In this document: positions 17,023 to 25,784 of the stretch, piece by piece | How positions within the stretch are numbered: position 1 is the first letter of the stretch | How the letters are laid out: each line of letters begins with the position of its first letter | NCBI GenBank assembly: GCA_963169215.1 | Contig: CAUJEE010000195.1 | Span: forward strand, 1-39,236 | Reading direction: 5' to 3' | Source: Actinomycetota bacterium | GTDB lineage: Bacteria; Actinomycetota; Acidimicrobiia; Acidimicrobiales; Ilumatobacteraceae | DNA length: 39,236 nt | Notes under the pieces: generated by a model | Seen by the model: the letters and a program-made list of their open reading frames with translations, nothing else | The model's database searches: none | What the model was told of the DNA's origin: nothing | Made by a program: the position numbers and the translations under genes

Positions 17023-18366
17023 TCACAGCGGGGTGTTGTCGTGCGCCCGCGGCTGGATGCGCTCGCGCTTGTCGACCAGCAGGCGCAGGGCCTCGCCGAT
17101 CACCGAGCGGGTCTCGGCCGGGTCGATGACGGCGTCGACGTAACCCCGTTCGGCGGCGATGTACGGGTTGAGCAGGCGTTCGCTGTAGTCGGCCTCGAAG
17201 GCGGCGCGCTCGTCGGGGGTCGCCCGCCGCTGGAGGATCGCCGCCGCCTGCCCGGCGCCCATCACCGCCAGTTCGGCCCACGGCCAGGCGAGGCACAGGT
17301 CGTTGCCCATCCGCTTGGAGTCCATCACGATGTACGCGCCGCCGTAGCTCTTGCGCAGGATCACGCAGATGCGCGGCACGGTCGCCCGGCCGTAGGCGAA
17401 CACCAGTTGCGCCCCGTGGCGGATCATCCCCCGCCACTCCAGGTCTTTGCCGGGGTAGAAGCCGGGGGTGTCGACGAGGGTGATGAGCGGCAGGTTGAAC
17501 GCATCGCACATCGCCACGAAGCGCGCCGCCTTCTGCGACGCGGGGATGTCGAGCGTGCCGGCCAGGGCCAGCGGCTGGTTGGCCACCACCCCGACTGGCA
17601 TGCCACCGATGGTGGTGAGCGCGGTCACCACGTTGGATGCCCACCGCGGGCGCAGTTCGAGCAGGTCGCCGTCGTCGGCGAGCGCGCGGATGACGGCGCG
17701 CACGTCGTAGCTGCCGGTGGACGACGGCGGGATCAACGCCCCGGCCTCGGGCACCGACCGCACCACTGGGTCGTCGGTGGGCCACTCGGGAGGCTCCTCG
17801 TCGTTGTGCTGGGGGAAGTAGGCGAGCAGTGTCGTCGCCGCCTCGGTGGCTGCGGCCAGGTCGGGTGCTACCAGGGTCGCCGCCCCGGTGTAGCGGGCAT
17901 GGCTGGCCGCGCCGCCGAGCTCCTCGTTGTCGATGCTGACGCCGGTGAACTCGGCCACCATCGTCGGGCCGCCGACGAACGCGTACGAGCCTTCGGTCAT
18001 CACCACGTGGTCGGCGATGCCGAGCAGCAGCGCCGGGCCCGACACCGCCGGCCCGTCGACGATCAGCACGGTGGGCACCACCCCCGAACAGTCGGTGAGC
18101 GCCTTGGCCGCCCGCCCCCACCCATGCAGCGCGGCGAACCCCTCGACGATGTCGGCGCCGCTGGAACGGATGACACCTACCAGCGGGAGGCGCTCGCGCA
18201 AGGCGGTGACCGCGGCCGCCTCGAGCACCGACGAGGAGGCGCTGGTGAGTGCCCCGCGGTGGTCGCTGGCCTCGACATCGACCCACACCACGTCGCGGCC
18301 GTCGAGATCGCGAACCATCGCGCGCACGGCCCCGGGCACCTTGTTGCGCAGGGCGATGTCGATCAT
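17023..18366 (-). CDS. acyl-CoA carboxylase carboxyltransferase subunit
   Basis: Two crotonase-like halves, e.g. LITLVDTPGFYPGKDLEWRGMIRHGAQLVFAYGRATVPRICVILRKSYGGAYIVMDSK. Start trimmed to MIDIALRNK. Confidence 0.88.
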   Translation of the reverse strand: MIDIALRNKVPGAVRAMVRDLDGRDVVWVDVEASDHRGALTSASSSVLEAAAVTALRERLPLVGVIRSSGADIVEGFAALHGWGRAAKALTDCSGVVPTVLIVDGPAVSGPALLLGIADHVVMTEGSYAFVGGPTMVAEFTGVSIDNEELGGAASHARYTGAATLVAPDLAAATEAATTLLAYFPQHNDEEPPEWPTDDPVVRSVPEAGALIPPSSTGSYDVRAVIRALADDGDLLELRPRWASNVVTALTTIGGMPVGVVANQPLALAGTLDIPASQKAARFVAMCDAFNLPLITLVDTPGFYPGKDLEWRGMIRHGAQLVFAYGRATVPRICVILRKSYGGAYIVMDSKRMGNDLCLAWPWAELAVMGAGQAAAILQRRATPDERAAFEADYSERLLNPYIAAERGYVDAVIDPAETRSVIGEALRLLVDKRERIQPRAHDNTPL

Positions 18367-18407
18367 CGCCGCGAGGCTAATCGTTGGCGGCCCGCCGGCG
18401 GCAGGCC

Positions 18408-19346
18408 TCAGCCGCTGCGCGGCACGGCCACGGCATCGCCGCCCACCTGCACGCCCGGCTGCCGACTGCCCTGGTCGAGCACCACCTCGCGCAGCACGGT
18501 GAGCAGGGCTCGCGTGGGGGTGCCTGGGGCCGGTCGCCGACGTTGCACCCAGCCGACCACGCGGCGGGGAAGCTCTGGCACCGACACCCGCGAGAAGTCG
18601 GCCCGCAACCAGCTGGGCACCGATGTGGCGGGCACGATCGTGGCCCCGAAGCCGTCGAGCGCGAGCGAGGTGAGCAGGCGCACACCATCGATCTCGACCG
18701 CGCTTTGCAGTTCGACCCCCGCGTGCTGGGTGGCACGGTCGATGGCCCGGCGCAGCATCGTGCCGCGCAGCGGCAGCATCAGGCGCTCCTCGGCCAGCTC
18801 GGCGAGGGTCACCGAATCGCGGCCGGCCAGGTGGTGGCCGCACGGCAGCAGCAGCATCAGCTCCTCGGCGAACAGTGGCTCGACGTCGACCTCGGGCTCG
18901 TCGAGCGGCAGGTGCAGCATGGCCGCATCGAGGTGGCCGGCCAACAGGCGCGGCAACAGGTTGGTGGTGTTGCCCTCGTGCGCCGTCAGGTGCAGCGCGG
19001 GGTGCACCTGCGCGAGGCGGGTGAGCAGGGGAGGGAGCACCCAGCGGGCGGTGGTGCCGATCAGGCCGAGGCGAGCGGCGCCGCGTACCTCCTCGCCGCG
19101 CGAGGCCATCTCCGCGTTGATGTCGTCGAGTTCGTGCAGCACCCGGCGAGCCCGTTCGAGCACCAGCACGCCGTCGTCGGTGAGCTGACCGCGCTGGCGG
19201 TCGACGAGGGTCACCCCCAACTCGCGCTCGAGGCGGGCGATGTGGCCGCTGACGTTCGATTGCACGGTGTACAGGGCGCGTGCCGCGGCCGAGAACGAGC
19301 CGTGGTCGGCAATGGCCACGAGCGCGTTGAGCTGGCGAAGATCCAT
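18408..19346 (-). CDS. LysR family transcriptional regulator
   Basis: MDLRQLNALVAIADHGSFSAAARALYTVQSNVSGHIARLERELGVTLVDR. Confidence 0.95.
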   Translation of the reverse strand: MDLRQLNALVAIADHGSFSAAARALYTVQSNVSGHIARLERELGVTLVDRQRGQLTDDGVLVLERARRVLHELDDINAEMASRGEEVRGAARLGLIGTTARWVLPPLLTRLAQVHPALHLTAHEGNTTNLLPRLLAGHLDAAMLHLPLDEPEVDVEPLFAEELMLLLPCGHHLAGRDSVTLAELAEERLMLPLRGTMLRRAIDRATQHAGVELQSAVEIDGVRLLTSLALDGFGATIVPATSVPSWLRADFSRVSVPELPRRVVGWVQRRRPAPGTPTRALLTVLREVVLDQGSRQPGVQVGGDAVAVPRSG

Positions 19347-19414
19347 CTCCGGAAACGATAGCGACTATCTACGAATGCGGCTTGAAAGATGGGCATTGCT
19401 CGTGCATACTTTCA

Positions 19415-19527
19415 CATGATCGAAGCGGTTCGACCCCCAACGGACCGCTCGAGAGAACCCACTCATGTGGTCCCCCGCCACAGGGTTCAAGGTTGAGAGG
19501 CCCCGGCTCCCCCAGCCGGGGCCTTTC
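19415..19527 (+). ncRNA. candidate 6C small RNA (actinobacterial)
   Basis: Promoter-like TTGAAA-N17-CATACT (19382-19410); hairpin 1 AGCGGT..CCCCC..ACCGCT; hairpin 2 GAACCC..GTGGTCCCCCGCCAC..GGGTTC; terminal hairpin AGGCCCCGGCT-CCCCC-AGCCGGGGCCT followed by TTT. C-rich loops are the hallmark of the 6C motif. Confidence 0.78.
19498..19526 (+). terminator. intrinsic terminator of the candidate 6C RNA
   Basis: 11-bp perfect GC stem with C5 loop followed by TTT. Confidence 0.8.
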
Positions 19528-19551
19528 CCGTTGTGTGGTTACAGTGGCCCG

Positions 19552-21015
19552 ATGAGCACCGCCCGGGGAGCAGCGTTCTTCGATCTCGACCGCACCTTGC
19601 TGGCCGGGGCATCGGGGGAGGTGTTCACCGCCGCGATGCGCGCGGCGGGCATCGGTGGCGACCCGTTCCCCGGCGAGCGGCTGATCTTCAAGGTGTTCAA
19701 CGTGATCGGCGAGACCCTGCCCTCGATGGCTCTCGCCCGCCAGGCGGTGGCGTTGGCCAAGGGGCACCCGCAGGCGGCGGTGCAGCAGGCGGCGGCGCAG
19801 GTGGCGCCGCGGCTGGCGGCGATGGTGCAGCCACTGGCCGCGCCGCTGTTCGCCGAGCACCGCGCCGCCGGCCGGGCGGTGGTGCTGGCGACGACGACGC
19901 CCTACGACCTGGTGAAGCCGCTGGCCGACCTGCTGGGGATGGACGACGTCGTGGCCACTCGTCACGAGGTGGACGGCAGCGGCACCTACACCGGGGCGCT
20001 CACCGGCCCGTTCGTGTGGAGCGCGGGCAAACTGGCCGCGGTGCGCGAGTGGGCGACGGAGCACGCGGTCGACTTGGCAGAGAGCTACGCCTACACCGAC
20101 AGCGTGTACGACGCGCCGTTGCTGTCGGCGGTGGGGCATCCGTTCGTGGTGAACCCCGATCCGCGTCTGGTGCTGATGGCCGCCGCCCGCCGCTGGCCGT
20201 CGCTCGACCTGTCGGCCAAGGCCGCAGCCATCGTCACCGACGGTTCGGTTTCCGACCTCGCGCGCCTGCCGATGGCCAATGTGGAGATCCAGCGGATGGC
20301 GTTGGCCTTCGTGCACCCGCTGCTGTTCCCCTACGCCCGCTTTCGCATCGAGGGCACCGAGCACATCCCCGAGCGTGGCGCGGCGATCGTAGTGGGCAAC
20401 CACCGCAGCTACTTCGACCCGGCGGCGGTGGCGATGGCCATTGCCCGCACCGACCGAACCGTGCGCTTCCTGGGCAAGAAGGAGGTGTTCGACGCTCCTG
20501 TCGTCGGGCAGATCGCGGCGGCGATGGGCGGCATCCGCGTCGATCGCGGCACGGGCGACGACACCCCGCTCGACGCCGCAGCCGAGGCGCTGGAGGCCGG
20601 CGACCTGGTGGCCTTGATGCCGCAGGGCACCATCCCCCGCGGGAAGGCGTTCTACGACCCGGTGCTGCGCGGCAGGTGGGGTGCGGCTCGCCTGGCGGCG
20701 CGCACCAAGGCACCGGTTATTCCGATCGGGCTGTGGGGCACGGAGAAGGTGTGGCCGCGTTCGGCGCGGGTGCCCAACGTGCTCAACGTGGTGAACCCGC
20801 CGCTGATCACCGTCACCGTCGGCCCGCCGGTGCAACTGGGCTACCGCAGCGCCGAGGCCGACACCAAGCGGATCATGGCCGCGATCACCGCCCTGTTGCC
20901 GCCCGAGGCACGTGAGCCGTACGAGCCGACGGAGGACGAGATCGCCCGCGCACTGCCTCCCGGGGCCGAGGCCGACAAGGGCAACGAGAGTGCCCGGCGC
21001 CCGGGCACCGACTGA
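19552..21015 (+). CDS. HAD-IB family hydrolase fused to 1-acyl-glycerol-3-phosphate acyltransferase
   Basis: AAFFDLDRTLLAGASGEVF (HAD motif I) plus VVGNHRSYFDPAAVA and MPQGTIPRG acyltransferase motifs. Confidence 0.9.
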   Translation: MSTARGAAFFDLDRTLLAGASGEVFTAAMRAAGIGGDPFPGERLIFKVFNVIGETLPSMALARQAVALAKGHPQAAVQQAAAQVAPRLAAMVQPLAAPLFAEHRAAGRAVVLATTTPYDLVKPLADLLGMDDVVATRHEVDGSGTYTGALTGPFVWSAGKLAAVREWATEHAVDLAESYAYTDSVYDAPLLSAVGHPFVVNPDPRLVLMAAARRWPSLDLSAKAAAIVTDGSVSDLARLPMANVEIQRMALAFVHPLLFPYARFRIEGTEHIPERGAAIVVGNHRSYFDPAAVAMAIARTDRTVRFLGKKEVFDAPVVGQIAAAMGGIRVDRGTGDDTPLDAAAEALEAGDLVALMPQGTIPRGKAFYDPVLRGRWGAARLAARTKAPVIPIGLWGTEKVWPRSARVPNVLNVVNPPLITVTVGPPVQLGYRSAEADTKRIMAAITALLPPEAREPYEPTEDEIARALPPGAEADKGNESARRPGTD

Positions 21016-21038
21016 CCTTCGACGATGCGACCGGCCGC

Positions 21039-21803
21039 TCAGGCGCGGCGGGGCGGGCGGGGCACGAACGGGCTGGTGCGGGCGACGTACTCGGTGTAAC
21101 CCTCGCGGCGCTTGCTGAGCGACTTCTCCAGCAAGGTCACCCCACTCACCCGGCGCAGCAGCACGGTCATCAGCACCGCCCCGATGATGCCCCACCGGCC
21201 GACGGGCACCTCTGCCGCCACCAGCGCGATGCCCCACCACACGCACGCGTCGCCGAAGTAGTTGGGGTGGCGGGTGTAGCGCCACAGGCCACGGTTCATC
21301 ACCTTGCCGGCGTTGGCCGGGTCGGCCTTGAAGCGGGCCAGTTGGGCGTCGCCGACCGTCTCGAAGAAGATTCCCACCGCCCACAGCGCTACGCCCGCCC
21401 AGGCGAGCGGGCCGAGATCAGCGTTGTCGGCGCGCTGGCCGAGCTGCACCGGCAGCGAAACCACCCACATCAGCACGCCCTGCAGGGTGAACACCGTGCC
21501 CAGGCTGATCAGCCAGAAGCGTGGCCCCCAGCGCTTGCGCATCGCCCGGTAGCGGTAGTCCTCACCCTTGCCGTGGTTGCGCCAGAACAGGTAGCCACTC
21601 AGCCGCAGACCCCAGATCGAGGTCAGCGCGACGAGCAGGTTCTGGCGAGCGTCGTTTCCATCGGAGGTGAGGCGTACGGCCCACGCGACAGCGACGAAGC
21701 CGAGGCCCCAGACGATGTCGACGATGGAGGCATTCTTCACCGCCACGCTCACCAGCCAAGTGGTGAGCATGAGGGCGGCGATGGTTATCGCGGCGATGAG
21801 CAT
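21039..21803 (-). CDS. DUF1295 / steroid 5-alpha-reductase-like membrane protein
   Basis: NASIVDIVWGLGFV...GLRLSGYLFWRNHGKGEDYRY...GLWRYTRHPNYFGDACVWWG. Confidence 0.88.
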   Translation of the reverse strand: MLIAAITIAALMLTTWLVSVAVKNASIVDIVWGLGFVAVAWAVRLTSDGNDARQNLLVALTSIWGLRLSGYLFWRNHGKGEDYRYRAMRKRWGPRFWLISLGTVFTLQGVLMWVVSLPVQLGQRADNADLGPLAWAGVALWAVGIFFETVGDAQLARFKADPANAGKVMNRGLWRYTRHPNYFGDACVWWGIALVAAEVPVGRWGIIGAVLMTVLLRRVSGVTLLEKSLSKRREGYTEYVARTSPFVPRPPRRA

Positions 21804-22783
21804 CAGGATCCTTCCGGGTGCAGCAGTTGATCGACGGCCGCGTCGGCCAGTAGCCACTGGTCGTCGAGCCAGGCAGTGAAACCGTCGCCGGTGGGAACCT
21901 GTTCCCGCGGCACCCGCCGGGCGTGGAACCTCACGGGCACGGGCGGGCGGGAGAGGTGGCGCAGGATGCCACCGAAAGTGTCGAGACCGTCGAAGCCGAC
22001 GTGCCAGGCGATCACCGCGTCGGCCTGTGGGCAACCGGCGAGCAGCGCCGCCGAGCCCGCCGGCCGCGGCGGCAGCAGGTGTCGCAGCGGCTGCAGGCGT
22101 TCGGCCCGCGCCGGGTCGCGCGTGGCGATCTTCTCCAGCGCGCGGGCGCGCTTGTCGGGCGCGGCGCGGGTGCCTTCGGGGAAGATCACCGCCACCTGCT
22201 GCTCGTCGAGCCCACTGGCGAGCGCCTCGAGCGCGGCCAGTTCGGCCGACGAGTCTTCGGCGCCGCGGTCGAGGAGGTGGTTGGGGATGCGGTTGCCGAC
22301 GATGTCGAGGCACGGGTCGCCGAGCAGCTCGCGCTTGAGCACGTAGCGCGGCTTCATCCGTGCGACCGATGTGATCACCCACGCGCTCACCAGGCTGTCG
22401 GCCAGGCTCGCGTGGCGGCACATGATCACTGCCGGACCGGGCGACAGCGCCTCCGCGTCGGCCGTCTCGACGGCGATGCCGGTGGTCAGCCGCAGCGCGC
22501 CGATCAGCCGCGCCGCCCACCAGCGCTCGAGCGCGTAGTGCGCGCCCGGGTGCTTGCCCTGCCCCACCACCCACAGCGCCGCCGAGGCCACCACGCCGCA
22601 CACCTCGTACCACGCCCAACACACCCCGAACGCGAGCAGTCGGGTGGTGGGCAGGCGCCAGCGGCCGCGCAGGGCGTCGGCGAGCGCGGTGAGCGGCAGC
22701 CAGAGGGGGATGGTGGCGGTGAGGACGATCGCGGCAGCGAACAAAGCCGACACCGACTTCAGCCGGCGCCGCGCCGCGTTCAT
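21803..22783 (-). CDS. lysophospholipid acyltransferase family protein
   Basis: MCRHASLADSLV, FPEGTRAAPDKR; overlaps neighbours. Confidence 0.8.
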   Translation of the reverse strand: MNAARRRLKSVSALFAAAIVLTATIPLWLPLTALADALRGRWRLPTTRLLAFGVCWAWYEVCGVVASAALWVVGQGKHPGAHYALERWWAARLIGALRLTTGIAVETADAEALSPGPAVIMCRHASLADSLVSAWVITSVARMKPRYVLKRELLGDPCLDIVGNRIPNHLLDRGAEDSSAELAALEALASGLDEQQVAVIFPEGTRAAPDKRARALEKIATRDPARAERLQPLRHLLPPRPAGSAALLAGCPQADAVIAWHVGFDGLDTFGGILRHLSRPPVPVRFHARRVPREQVPTGDGFTAWLDDQWLLADAAVDQLLHPEGS

Positions 22784-23637
22784 CGGTTGAACTCGGCGAC
22801 GAGTGGCGCGTAGGCGTCCATCGTCGCCAGCGCCTTGTCGCGGTCTAGCGGCGGCAGGCCGAGCACGACGAACCGTGCGCCCAGGTCGGTCATCGTCTGC
22901 AGATACTCGCGGTCGGCCTTGCCGTTGAACACACCGAGGCCGAGGGTGCCCGGATCGCGCCCCGCCTGCTCGCACGTCTCGCGCAGCGCGGCCCAGCCGT
23001 CGGCGATGGGGAAGCGGCCCTGGATCGGCATCCAGTAGTCGCCGTACTCGACGATGTGGCGCAGGTGCAGCGGAGTGGGCGAGGCGCCGACGACGATCGG
23101 CGGGTGCGGCTGCTGCACCGGCTTGGGCCACGCCCACGAGCGCTCGAAGTCGACGAACTCGCCGTGGAACTCGGCCTCGTCCTGCGTCCACAGCTGCTTG
23201 CAGGCGAGCACCTTCTCGCGCACCAGCCGACGACGGGTGGCCGGGTCGACGCGGTGCGACTCCATCTCCTCGTGGTTCCAGCCGTAGCCGATGCCGAACA
23301 GCACCCGACCACCGGAGATGACATCGAGCGAGGCCACCTCCTTGGCCAGCCACAGCGGGTCGCGCTGGGCGACGAGGGTGATGCCGGTGCCGAGCTTGAT
23401 CGTGCTGGTCACCGCCGCCGCGGCGGCGAGGGCGACGAACTGGTCGTGCGTGCGCCAGTACTCCTCGGGCAGCGGCGGTGCTCCCGGCACCCCGCCCCAT
23501 GGCGTGCGCCTGCTGGTGGGGATGTGCGAGTGCTCGGGGAACCACAGACTGTCGAAGCCGCGGGCCTCAGCCTCGCGGGCGAGCTCGACGGGCTGGATGC
23601 CCTTGTCGGTGGGGAACATGACCAGGCCGATGCGCAT
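22780..23637 (-). CDS. LLM class F420-dependent oxidoreductase
   Basis: MRIGLVMFPTDKGIQPVELAREAEARGFDSLWFPEHSHIP, LGTGITLVAQRDPLWLAKEVASLDVISGGRVLFGIGYGW. Confidence 0.93.
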   Translation of the reverse strand: MRIGLVMFPTDKGIQPVELAREAEARGFDSLWFPEHSHIPTSRRTPWGGVPGAPPLPEEYWRTHDQFVALAAAAAVTSTIKLGTGITLVAQRDPLWLAKEVASLDVISGGRVLFGIGYGWNHEEMESHRVDPATRRRLVREKVLACKQLWTQDEAEFHGEFVDFERSWAWPKPVQQPHPPIVVGASPTPLHLRHIVEYGDYWMPIQGRFPIADGWAALRETCEQAGRDPGTLGLGVFNGKADREYLQTMTDLGARFVVLGLPPLDRDKALATMDAYAPLVAEFNR

Positions 23638-23727
23638 ACAGGGCACAGTAACGCCCTGGTCGTGGGCTGCATTCCAGGTGGCTCGCGGCGGTGGGGACTG
23701 CCTGTCAGTCGCCGGTGGAGCTGTCGA

Positions 23728-24396
23728 TCAGTGCGCCACCCGAGGCGTCGCGGCGAAGGGGTGGCCGTCGAAGCGGTCGACGGTGGTGAATGCCTCCACC
23801 GGCCGGCGGGCGAGCTTGGTGTTCTGGTGTTCGGGCACGCCGAGGAAGATGGTGGCCACCAGCGCGTGGTCGGCGGGCAGGCCGAGCAGCGGGCGGGCCG
23901 CGGCCTCGGCGCGGGAGAGAAACGTGGTCATCACGCCCCCGAGGCCATGGGCGCGTGCCGCGAGCAGCACGTTCCAGCAGAACGGGTAGATGCTCGCCCC
24001 GCCGACAACCGGCGGGCGGTCGGCGTTGCCGTCCATGATCGCGATGTCGCCCAGGTTGGCGGCCACGGCGAGCACCACCGGCACGGCGACGATGTTGTCG
24101 ATCAGCGCGTTGGGCGTGGGCAGCGGGGGAGCGTCCACAGAGCGGCCGTAGGCGAAGGCGCGGTGGCCGGCGGCCTGCGCGCCCATGTACTCCTCCCACA
24201 CCGGCCGCATCAGGTCGGCCATCGCCTGGCGCGTCGCCGGGTCGCTGACCACCGCGATGCGCCACGGTTGCTTGTTGCCACCGCTGGGAGCAAATCGTGC
24301 GTCGTCGAGCACTGCGGCCACGATCGCGTCGTCGACCGGGTCGGCGCGGAACGAGCGCACCGCGCCCGTGCTGCGGATGGTGTCACGTAGATCCAT
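23728..24396 (-). CDS. nitroreductase family protein
   Basis: MDLRDTIRSTGAVRSFRADPVDDAIVAAVLDDARFAPSGGNKQPWRIAVV. Confidence 0.92.
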   Translation of the reverse strand: MDLRDTIRSTGAVRSFRADPVDDAIVAAVLDDARFAPSGGNKQPWRIAVVSDPATRQAMADLMRPVWEEYMGAQAAGHRAFAYGRSVDAPPLPTPNALIDNIVAVPVVLAVAANLGDIAIMDGNADRPPVVGGASIYPFCWNVLLAARAHGLGGVMTTFLSRAEAAARPLLGLPADHALVATIFLGVPEHQNTKLARRPVEAFTTVDRFDGHPFAATPRVAH

Positions 24397-24444
24397 GCCG
24401 CCAACCCTGGCAGCACAACGCCACCGCCGCAACGCCCCGGCCTG

Positions 24445-25611
24445 CTAGGGGCCGTTCGGTTGGGGTGGGGCACCTCTCGGCAGGGTTTCGCGGTGGGTGC
24501 CGTCGGGCCACTCGAAGTGTGCGTGGCCGTTGGGGAGCAATTTGAGGCTGATGCGCTGGCGGTGCACCACATGATGGTGGCGATTGCACAGCAGCAGGAG
24601 GTTGTCGGCGTTGGTGAGGCCGCCGTAGTACCAGTAGTGGATGTGGTGGGCCTCGGTGAAGTTCGCCGGCCGGTTGCATCCCGGGTAGCGGCAGCCACCG
24701 TCGCGAGCGGCGAGTTGGCGGAACAGGTGGGCGGGGGCGGTGTGGCGAGCACGGCCGTAGCCGGTGGGGAGGTGCTCGTTGTCGCGCATCACCTGGTGCA
24801 GGATGCAGTCGCACAGCATGGTCTGCGCGGTGAAGTGCTGCAGCAGGTGGCCGTTGCCGTTCACCATCTCCAGGTAGCCGTTCAGCGTCGAAGCGTCTAT
24901 CGACAAGTCGACGTGCGGCCGGTTGCGGGCAGTGGAGGGCTTGGTGTGGTTGCGGTTGAAGAACGCGGAGATGTCGTGCACGGCATCGCTGACCCGCTGG
25001 GGGTAGGACCGCGTGTCGCCCTCGCCTTCCCACGTGATGGCGTTGTTGATCGCCTGCTGCAGTTCAAGACCGGTGGCGTCGGGCAGAGCTCCGTTCAGCA
25101 GCCACACACCGTCCTCGGCGCGAGTGAGATGCACGGCGCGGTCGGGCTCGGCCGGAGGCGCCTTCTCGTCGACCTCGGCCTCGGCCCGCTGTCTCCACAA
25201 TCGGCAGTACAGATCGGTGTCGGTGATGTCGCGCACGGCGAGGTTCTGCACCATCTGCTGCTGTTGCTCGTCGAGAACGGGGCGCAGCCTGGGCGGGCAT
25301 GCACGACGCAGTAGATCGATCTGCCCAGCTGACAACGTGCTCGACACAGCTGCATCCGCGACGGCCGAGAAGCGGTCGAGGAAGCGGCCCTGCTGCACCC
25401 AGCCTGACGCCTGGCGGATATTCATGCGGCACGTGTCGCGCAGCCAGGAGCCGATGGACGCCGCACCTTGGTGGGCGTACTCGCCCGATGTCTCCAGGCG
25501 GCGAAGGGCTAGAGCGAGCACTGCCCCGCGACGCTCGTGCTCGGCCATCGCCGCGGCGAATTCGGCTGGCGTGAGGATGACTTCGTCGAGGAGATAAGCC
25601 GCCGAACTCAT
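24445..25611 (-). CDS. DUF222 / HNH endonuclease (13E12-repeat-like family)
   Basis: DUF222-type helical N-terminus, C-terminal RQLAARDGGCRYPGCNRPANFTEAHHIHYWYYGGLTNADNLLLLCNRHHHVVH. Confidence 0.92.
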   Translation of the reverse strand: MSSAAYLLDEVILTPAEFAAAMAEHERRGAVLALALRRLETSGEYAHQGAASIGSWLRDTCRMNIRQASGWVQQGRFLDRFSAVADAAVSSTLSAGQIDLLRRACPPRLRPVLDEQQQQMVQNLAVRDITDTDLYCRLWRQRAEAEVDEKAPPAEPDRAVHLTRAEDGVWLLNGALPDATGLELQQAINNAITWEGEGDTRSYPQRVSDAVHDISAFFNRNHTKPSTARNRPHVDLSIDASTLNGYLEMVNGNGHLLQHFTAQTMLCDCILHQVMRDNEHLPTGYGRARHTAPAHLFRQLAARDGGCRYPGCNRPANFTEAHHIHYWYYGGLTNADNLLLLCNRHHHVVHRQRISLKLLPNGHAHFEWPDGTHRETLPRGAPPQPNGP

Positions 25612-25618
25612 AGCTGTA

Positions 25619-25634
25619 TCGTACACGTGTTCGA
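25619..25634. promoter_or_regulatory. putative LexA/SOS box
   Basis: TCGTACACGTGTTCGA matches actinobacterial TCGAAC-N4-GTTCGA with one mismatch, 8 nt upstream of the HNH start codon. Confidence 0.6.
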
Positions 25635-25784
25635 TACGGTTGTCAATCGGAAAATGTCGGTTTACCTGGACTTTCATTCGAACTCTTGGTGAACATGACT
25701 GCCAGCGGAGGCCTGCACCAACAGCCCCGACGAACCGCAGCCCACCCGTCCCCTCTTGCGGCGCGAGACGCGCTGGGCAGCGCG

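Noticed and set aside
15716-19188. Long plus-strand ORFs (475 aa and 759 aa) across gltA, the carboxyltransferase and lysR
   Set aside because: Antisense to well-recognised genes; composition is typical of spurious high-GC frames.
19389-19496. 35-aa ORF (MGIARAYFHMIEAVRPPTDRSREPTHVV...) ending just before the terminator
   Set aside because: Begins upstream of the predicted RNA start and overlaps the C-loop hairpins; better explained by the 6C RNA structure.
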